Source of the DNA: Planctomycetota bacterium
GTDB lineage: Bacteria > Planctomycetota > UBA1135 > UBA2386
Assembly: GCA_016793305.1 (NCBI GenBank)
Contig: JAEUHU010000435.1
Location: 1-13,797, forward strand
Length of the DNA: 13,797 nucleotides
Direction: 5' to 3'
The stretch's first letter is position 1, and each line of letters begins with the position of its first letter. A program made the translations under genes and the position numbers. The notes under the pieces were generated by a model. The model made no database searches. It was not told the DNA's origin and saw only the letters and a program-made list of their open reading frames with translations. Shown here in pieces: positions 6,633 through 13,797 of this stretch.

Positions 6633-7851
6633 GCGCTGCCTGGCGACGCAGGTAGCCGACCGCCAGCAGCGCCGCGACCAGCGCCGTGACGGCGAGCACG
6701 TAGAACACCACCGACGTGCTGAAGGCCGCGCGCACGCGACCGATGCCGCTGCCGGCGAGCACGGCGCCGAGCGTGCCGGCACCGTCGACCAGGCCGAGCC
6801 GCCGCGCGCCGCCGTGCCGGGCCGCACGCAGCGGCAGCACGCCGCTCGCCAGGGACGTCGGCATCGCCAGGAAGCCGCTGCACAACGCCAGCACCACCAG
6901 CACGGCCGCAGGCGAGGCACCCGACTGGCCGAGCCAGCAGAGTCCGACGGCGCCGAGCACGGCCGGCGGCACCAGCACGGCGGCGAGCGCGCGCGGTCCA
7001 CGATCGGCGAGCGGGCCGGCCAGCAGCACGCCGACGCCACCGGCCAGCGGCAGCAGGGCGCTGTTCTGCACCGCTTCTTCGGCCGACATCGCCGCGGCCT
7101 CGACCAGCAACAACGGCGACCAGAACGACAGCGACTCGCGCACGATCGCCAGCGCCACGTTCATGCCGGCGAGCCAGCGCATCGCCCGCCAGGACGCACG
7201 CGCCGCGGCGGCGTCGGCCGCGTTCGCCAGTGGTGCCGCGGTGCCAGCCGCTGCGGGGCGCGCGGACCGCCGCCGCAACAACAGGAACATGCAGCCGCTC
7301 ACCAGCGCCCCGGCGAGCAGGCCGAGGGCGGCCGTGTGCAAGACCTCCGTCGCCCCGCCCCCGTGCTTCACGACCACCGCGAGCACCGCGCGCACCGCGG
7401 CATCGCCGAGCAGGTAGCTCTGCGACAGGAACGCCATCACGGTGGCGAGCCGATGCCGGGGCACGAGGCCGTGCACGACGTGGCCCAGCGCCGGCCACGC
7501 CAAGGCCAGCATCGCCATGCCGACGACGCGGCAGACGGCGAACGGCACGGGCGACGTGCAGGCAGCGGCGGCGAACTCGGCCGCAAAGGCGCTCGCCAGA
7601 GCGATCACGAACAGCCGGCGACCGCCGAGCCGTTCGGCCAGTGCCCCGCCGACGAACTTGCCGAGCGCGTAGACGAACAGGCCCAGCGACGCGATGTCCG
7701 GCAGGGCAGCCGCCATCGCCGCCGAGCCGCCTGGCCCGTTCCACACCGGGCCGAGGGCGGCGAGGTCGGCGCGATGGAAGTAGCTGCACGCGTAGCCGAC
7801 GAACAGCACCCCGAGGGTCAGCAGCGGCAGGCGGGCCTCCGAGGGGGTCAC
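6595..7851 (-). CDS. Major facilitator superfamily transporter
   Basis: From a GTG at 7851 the product is 418 residues, with hydrophobic segments through the whole length that fit twelve membrane helices in two halves split by a basic, Ala-rich loop (LLLRRRSARPAAAG). GYACSYFHRADLAALGP at 19-35 resembles the first-helix signature of the organophosphate:phosphate antiporter and related MFS groups (YFxRxxLxxxxP), and GGALAERLGGRR fits the conserved MFS loop between helices 2 and 3. The substrate cannot be read. An in-frame ATG at 7950 would add 33 charged residues that do not look like a transporter N-terminus, so I prefer the GTG, although it lacks a clear Shine-Dalgarno. It is divergent from the sugar-phosphate phosphatase at 7982, which hints at a related substrate. 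Its stop lies inside the NTAQ1 gene end. Confidence 0.87.
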   Translation of the reverse strand: MTPSEARLPLLTLGVLFVGYACSYFHRADLAALGPVWNGPGGSAAMAAALPDIASLGLFVYALGKFVGGALAERLGGRRLFVIALASAFAAEFAAAACTSPVPFAVCRVVGMAMLALAWPALGHVVHGLVPRHRLATVMAFLSQSYLLGDAAVRAVLAVVVKHGGGATEVLHTAALGLLAGALVSGCMFLLLRRRSARPAAAGTAAPLANAADAAAARASWRAMRWLAGMNVALAIVRESLSFWSPLLLVEAAAMSAEEAVQNSALLPLAGGVGVLLAGPLADRGPRALAAVLVPPAVLGAVGLCWLGQSGASPAAVLVVLALCSGFLAMPTSLASGVLPLRAARHGGARRLGLVDGAGTLGAVLAGSGIGRVRAAFSTSVVFYVLAVTALVAALLAVGYLRRQAALTAASAAGPPRR

Positions 7852-7981
7852 GCGTCGATCATGCCGAGCGGCCCGTCCGGCTGCATCTGCGGCATCCCCG
7901 ACCTGGCCTGCCGGACTGCGGTCCCGCAGCGGCGTCCGTCTGGCGCGCACGACGCCACTCGCCTACGACATCGCCCTCCGC

Positions 7982-8581
7982 ATGCACGCCCTCCGTTGGA
8001 CCGCCCCACCCGGCATCACCGGGCTGATCTTCGACTGCGACGGCACGCTCGCCGACACGATGCCGGCCCACCACCGCGCCTGGGTGGCGATGCTGCAACC
8101 GCACGGGATCCCGTTCCCCGAAGATCGCTTCTACGCGCTGGGCGGCATGCCGACCGCGCAGATCATCCGCGTGCTCGCCGCCGACGCAGGCGTCGTCGTC
8201 ACCGACGTCGAGGCCATGGTGCACGAGAAGGAACGGCGCTTCCTCGAACACCTGGGGGCGCTGCTGCCGATCGTGCCGGTGGTGGCGATCGCCGAGGCCT
8301 ATCGCGGGCGCCTGCCGATGGCGGTGGCGAGCGGCGGCTACCGGGACGTGGTCGCTCGCACGCTCGGCCGGCTGGCGATCCGCGATTGGTTCCAGGCACT
8401 GGTGACCGCCGAGGACACCACGCGGCACAAGCCCGAGCCCGACGTGTTCCTCGAAGCGGCGCGCCGGCTCGGCGTCGCTCCGGCCGGTTGCGCGGTGTTC
8501 GAGGACACCGACCTCGGCCTCGAGGCCGCACGCCGCGCCGGCATGCTGCCGATCGACGTGCGGCCGTGGGGCAAGACGTAG
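7982..8581 (+). CDS. yqaB: HAD phosphatase, YqaB / beta-phosphoglucomutase-like
   Basis: A 199-residue HAD hydrolase with all four motifs: motif I DCDGTLADT at 18-26 (nucleophile Asp18, acid Asp20), motif II ASGG at 116-119 with Ser117, motif III Lys150 in HKPEPDVF, and motif IV FEDTDLGLEAA at 173-183. It resembles E. coli YqaB throughout (fructose-1-phosphate and 6-phosphogluconate phosphatase), including the small helical cap (YALGGMPTAQIIRVLA). It lacks the longer cap and extra length of true beta-phosphoglucomutases (about 220 residues). Cytoplasmic. The start at 7982 leaves eleven residues before the first beta strand; no strong Shine-Dalgarno is visible. It is divergent from the MFS transporter, 130 bp apart, and ends 15 bp from the convergent DUF779 gene. 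The exact sugar phosphate is unknown. Confidence 0.9.
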   Translation: MHALRWTAPPGITGLIFDCDGTLADTMPAHHRAWVAMLQPHGIPFPEDRFYALGGMPTAQIIRVLAADAGVVVTDVEAMVHEKERRFLEHLGALLPIVPVVAIAEAYRGRLPMAVASGGYRDVVARTLGRLAIRDWFQALVTAEDTTRHKPEPDVFLEAARRLGVAPAGCAVFEDTDLGLEAARRAGMLPIDVRPWGKT

Positions 8582-8596
8582 CCGCCACCCGGGCGG
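8582..8596. terminator. Short hairpin filling the gap between convergent genes
   Basis: CCGCC-ACCCG-GGCGG occupies exactly the 15 bases between the stop of the HAD phosphatase and the stop of DUF779. Being symmetric it could end transcription from both sides. The stem is only 5 bp and there is no U-tract, so in DNA this GC-rich it may be chance. Confidence 0.3.
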
Positions 8597-8986
8597 TCAG
8601 TCGCCGCCCGAGCGCAGCGGCCGATCCTGCAGCGCCGCCTGTTCCTCTTCGGTGAACAACCGCGACCGGATCAGGAAGCGCACGCCGAGCGAGCCCTCCA
8701 GCGAGAACATGCCGCCGCGGCCCGGCACCACGTCGAGCAGCAGATGCGTGTGCTGCCAGTACTCGAACTGCGCGCGGCTCATCCAGAACTCGACCCCGGC
8801 GACCTCGCCGAGCAGCACGTCGCCGAGGCCCACCAGGAACTCGCCGCGCGGGTAGCACATCGGCGAGCTGCCGTCGCAGCAGCCGCCGGACTGGTGGAAC
8901 ATCAGCGGCCCGTGCTGCGCGCGCAGCCGTTCGAGCAACGCCAACGCCGCAGGCGTGGCGTCGACGCGGGTCACCGGGGCCCCCAT
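8597..8986 (-). CDS. DUF779 protein, partner of acetaldehyde dehydrogenase
   Basis: A 129-residue protein matching DUF779 over its full length: ATPAALALLERL at 10-21, HGPLMFHQSGGCCDGSSPMC at 25-44, QFEYWQHTHLLLDVVPGRGG at 73-92, and FSLEGSLGVRFLIRSRLFT to 112. Cys36, Cys37 and Cys44 together with His25 and His31 form the conserved core and could bind a metal or a redox group; no function is established that I know of. In many bacteria the gene sits directly next to an acoD/exaC/aldB-type aldehyde dehydrogenase. Here its ATG at 8986 comes one base after the dehydrogenase stop (TGAGATG), so translation is very likely coupled and both share the sigma-54 promoter upstream. Confidence 0.95.
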   Translation of the reverse strand: MGAPVTRVDATPAALALLERLRAQHGPLMFHQSGGCCDGSSPMCYPRGEFLVGLGDVLLGEVAGVEFWMSRAQFEYWQHTHLLLDVVPGRGGMFSLEGSLGVRFLIRSRLFTEEEQAALQDRPLRSGGD

Positions 8987-8987
8987 C

Positions 8988-10508
<1,521 letters not shown>

Positions 10509-10563
10509 CGGCGATCCTGGGGGACGAGGGCAGGGCGGCTCGAGCCGCGGGATCCGCGCCGAG

Positions 10564-10578
10564 GCGAACGCCGTGCCA
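10564..10578 (-). promoter_or_regulatory. Sigma-54 (-24/-12) promoter of acoD-DUF779
   Basis: On the minus strand the sequence reads TGGCACGGCGTTCGC. The -24 block TGGCACG is complete, GG and GC are separated by exactly ten bases, and the -12 block is TCGC against the TTGC consensus, one mismatch. Transcription would begin near 10552, giving a leader of about 44 nt before the acoD ATG at 10508. The divergent sigma-54 activator gene makes this the expected kind of promoter here. Confidence 0.82.
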
Positions 10579-10652
10579 ACGCTGCGGATCGGCCGCCGGT
10601 GGCCGCCAATCGGCGAATCTCGGGCAGGTGCGCCGTCGGTGCCAGGGCGGTC

Positions 10653-10669
10653 CCGGTGTGCCACACCGG
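10653..10669. promoter_or_regulatory. Inverted repeat, candidate activator site 1
   Basis: CCGGTGTGCCACACCGG has perfect 8-bp arms around one central base. It is centred about 109 bp upstream of the predicted acoD start, a typical enhancer distance for a sigma-54 activator, and 98 bp before the activator's own ATG. Confidence 0.65.
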
Positions 10670-10675
10670 ACCACC

Positions 10676-10690
10676 TGTCACCAAATGACA
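10676..10690. promoter_or_regulatory. Inverted repeat, candidate activator site 2
   Basis: TGTCACCAAATGACA has 5-bp arms around five bases and the TGT...ACA outline common at enhancer-binding-protein sites. Its centre is 22 bp, about two helical turns, from that of the first repeat, so two activator dimers could lie on the same face of the DNA. An overlapping alternative pairing CCTGT/ACAGG exists at 10674-10694. Confidence 0.55.
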
Positions 10691-10758
10691 CAGGGCCGGG
10701 GCTCGGCCGGGTCGCGGCCGCCGCGCATACTCCCGCCTTCGTCCTCGCGACGCTCCGC

Positions 10759-12660
<1,902 letters not shown>

Positions 12661-12682
12661 CGGCATCCATGCGCCGACCCGG

Positions 12683-12701
12683 CAGCGCTCGCCGAGCGCT
12701 G
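12683..12701 (+). terminator. Hairpin downstream of the activator gene
   Basis: CAGCGCTC-GCC-GAGCGCTG is a perfect 8-bp stem with a 3-nt loop, 22 nt after the stop at 12660. It has no U-tract. Its position suggests it ends the activator transcript and separates it from the helicase gene. Confidence 0.5.
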
Positions 12702-12757
12702 GCACGGCCGGAAGCACCGCGAACGGCGCCCCGGCCCGGAACTCTCGACTTCGGGCA

Positions 12758-12786
12758 TTCCCAGGCCGGTTCCTCGCGGCTATGCT
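12758..12786 (+). promoter_or_regulatory. Candidate housekeeping promoter of the DEAD-box helicase gene
   Basis: TTCCCA (12758-12763, four of six matches to TTGACA), a 17-bp spacer and TATGCT (12781-12786) form a reasonable sigma-70-type promoter. Transcription would begin near 12793, leaving a leader of about 174 nt before the ATG at 12967. It rests on sequence match only. Confidence 0.45.
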
Positions 12787-12792
12787 CCCGTC

Positions 12793-12966
12793 CGTTTCCA
12801 ATCGTCCCGAGCATCATCGCGCACCCTGGAGGGTGTCGCGGCGGGTGCCTCGACGCGGCCGGCCGACGTGGCCCGTTCGCCTCGAGTGGGACACGACCCG
12901 CCTGTTCGATGTTCGCGGACGCGCCGCCAGGAAGCGGCCCCGTCCGAGGCGTGGTCTGCCTCGATC
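12793..12966 (+). other. Predicted long 5' leader of the helicase mRNA
   Basis: This is the gene-free stretch (with 12661-12792) between the activator and the helicase. It contains a small palindrome CACCCTGGAGGGTG at 12822-12835 that would pair in RNA. A 62-codon Arg-rich frame (12782-12970) ends in ATGA overlap with the helicase start, but its ATG lies inside the -10 element and its protein has no visible features. I see no known riboswitch or leader-peptide motif. Confidence 0.35.
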
Positions 12967-13797
12967 ATGACTGCACACGATTCGACCGTATCCCCGCCCG
13001 CGACCAGCCAAGGTCGCGACTTCGCTTCGCTCGGCCTCGCCGAGCCCTTGCTGAAGGCCCTGGCGGCGAAGAACTACTCCTCCCCCACGCCGATCCAGGC
13101 CCGCTGCATCCCGCACCTGCTGCAGGGTCGCGACCTGCTCGGCATCGCCCAGACCGGCACCGGCAAGACCGCGGCGTTCGCGTTGCCGATGCTGCAGCTG
13201 CTGCACGCGGCCAATCGGCGGGCCAAGCCGCGCCTGCCGCGCGCGCTGATCCTGGCGCCCACCCGCGAACTGGCCACGCAGATCGCCGATTCGTGCGATG
13301 CCTACGGCAAGCACCTGCACCTGCGCGGCACCGTCGTGTTCGGCGGCGTCGGCCAGAACCCGCAGGTCACCGCACTGGCGCGCGGCGTCGACATCCTGAT
13401 CGCGACACCCGGCCGCCTGCTCGACCTGATGCAGCAGCGCCACGTCAACCTCGGCGAGGTCGAGATCCTCGTACTCGACGAGGCGGACCGCATGCTCGAC
13501 ATGGGCTTCCTGCCGGACGTGAAGCGCATCCTGGCGACGTTGCCGAGCCAGCGTCAGTCGCTGCTGTTCAGCGCGACGATGCCGGCCGACATCACCGCAC
13601 TCGCAGCCCGCTACCTGCGCGACCCGCTGCGCGTCGAAGTGACCCCACCCGCGGCGACCGCCGACCGCATCGAACAGAGCGTGCACTTCGTCACCAAGGC
13701 GCAGAAGCGCAACCTGCTGGTGCAGCTGCTGTCCGACCCGCAGTTCGTGCGCACGCTGGTGTTCACGCGCACGAAGCACGGCGCCGACCGCGTCGTC
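12967..13797 (+). CDS. rhlE: RhlE-type DEAD-box ATP-dependent RNA helicase (3' end outside window)
   Basis: 277 codons open to the right edge. Helicase domain 1 is complete: the Q motif with Phe19 and Gln44 (PTPIQ at 40-44), motif I AQTGTGKT at 61-68, Ia PTRELA, the GG segment VVFGGVGQNP, Ib TPGRLLDL, motif II DEAD at 171-174 followed by RMLDMGF, and motif III SAT at 202-204. Domain 2 begins with HFVTKAQKRNLL and motif IV TLVFTRTK, where the window stops. VFGGVGQNPQ and DEADRMLDMGF are as in RhlE. The role would be RNA duplex remodelling in ribosome assembly or mRNA decay. A 17-residue polar tail precedes the Q motif. No strong Shine-Dalgarno precedes the ATG. The gene follows the activator on the same strand but is separated by a hairpin and its own promoter candidate, so it is probably an independent unit. 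Confidence 0.95.
   Translation, partial: MTAHDSTVSPPATSQGRDFASLGLAEPLLKALAAKNYSSPTPIQARCIPHLLQGRDLLGIAQTGTGKTAAFALPMLQLLHAANRRAKPRLPRALILAPTRELATQIADSCDAYGKHLHLRGTVVFGGVGQNPQVTALARGVDILIATPGRLLDLMQQRHVNLGEVEILVLDEADRMLDMGFLPDVKRILATLPSQRQSLLFSATMPADITALAARYLRDPLRVEVTPPAATADRIEQSVHFVTKAQKRNLLVQLLSDPQFVRTLVFTRTKHGADRVV

Noticed and set aside
7852..7950. ATG at 7950 as start of the MFS transporter
   Set aside because: It adds 33 charged residues without similarity to transporters and would consume most of the divergent promoter region shared with the phosphatase gene.
12814..13779. A 321-codon minus-strand frame
   Set aside because: It is antisense to rhlE, where every DEAD-box motif is present on the plus strand.

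Overview
This 13.8 kb window is very GC-rich bacterial DNA, roughly 70% by eye, with the usual high-GC result that several reading frames stay open behind each real gene. It is ordinary dense chromosome. I see no tRNA, rRNA, insertion sequence, phage gene or CRISPR array. The mix of genes (a secretin-like secreted protein with repeated modules, a bacterial N-terminal glutamine amidase, a DUF3050 protein, lipoproteins with classical lipoboxes) best fits a Planctomycetota-like organism, or another high-GC Gram-negative such as Myxococcota. This assignment is an inference from gene content only.

Left part (1-5856). A partial PQQ-type sugar dehydrogenase lipoprotein (minus) is divergent from a secreted 557-residue protein (plus) that I read as a divergent, duplicated secretin-like protein. 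Next come five minus-strand genes: a Cys-rich small lipoprotein, an unrecognised membrane protein, a small hypothetical protein, a phospholipase/carboxylesterase-type alpha/beta hydrolase and a DUF3050 protein. GC-rich hairpins without U-tracts lie just past the stops of the membrane protein and the small protein.

Middle part (6084-8581). A GTG-started protein N-terminal glutamine amidohydrolase (NTAQ1 family, complete Cys-His-Asp triad) converges on a 12-TM-sized MFS transporter. The transporter is divergent from a YqaB-like HAD sugar-phosphate phosphatase.

Right part (8597-13797). This is the most coherent regulatory unit. An acetaldehyde dehydrogenase (acoD/exaC/aldB type) is followed one base later by DUF779 on the minus strand. 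Divergent from them is an AcoR-type sigma-54 activator (GAF, AAA+, Fis-type HTH). The 250-bp intergenic region contains a near-perfect -24/-12 promoter (10564-10578) facing the dehydrogenase, and two inverted repeats centred 22 bp apart about 110-130 bp upstream of the predicted start, where an enhancer-binding protein should sit. The window ends in an RhlE-type DEAD-box RNA helicase, cut by the window edge, with an apparently long structured leader.

I did not find a clearly new multi-gene system. The items most worth a second look are the sigma-54 aldehyde switch, the bacterial NTAQ1, the Cys-rich lipoprotein and the duplicated secretin-like protein.
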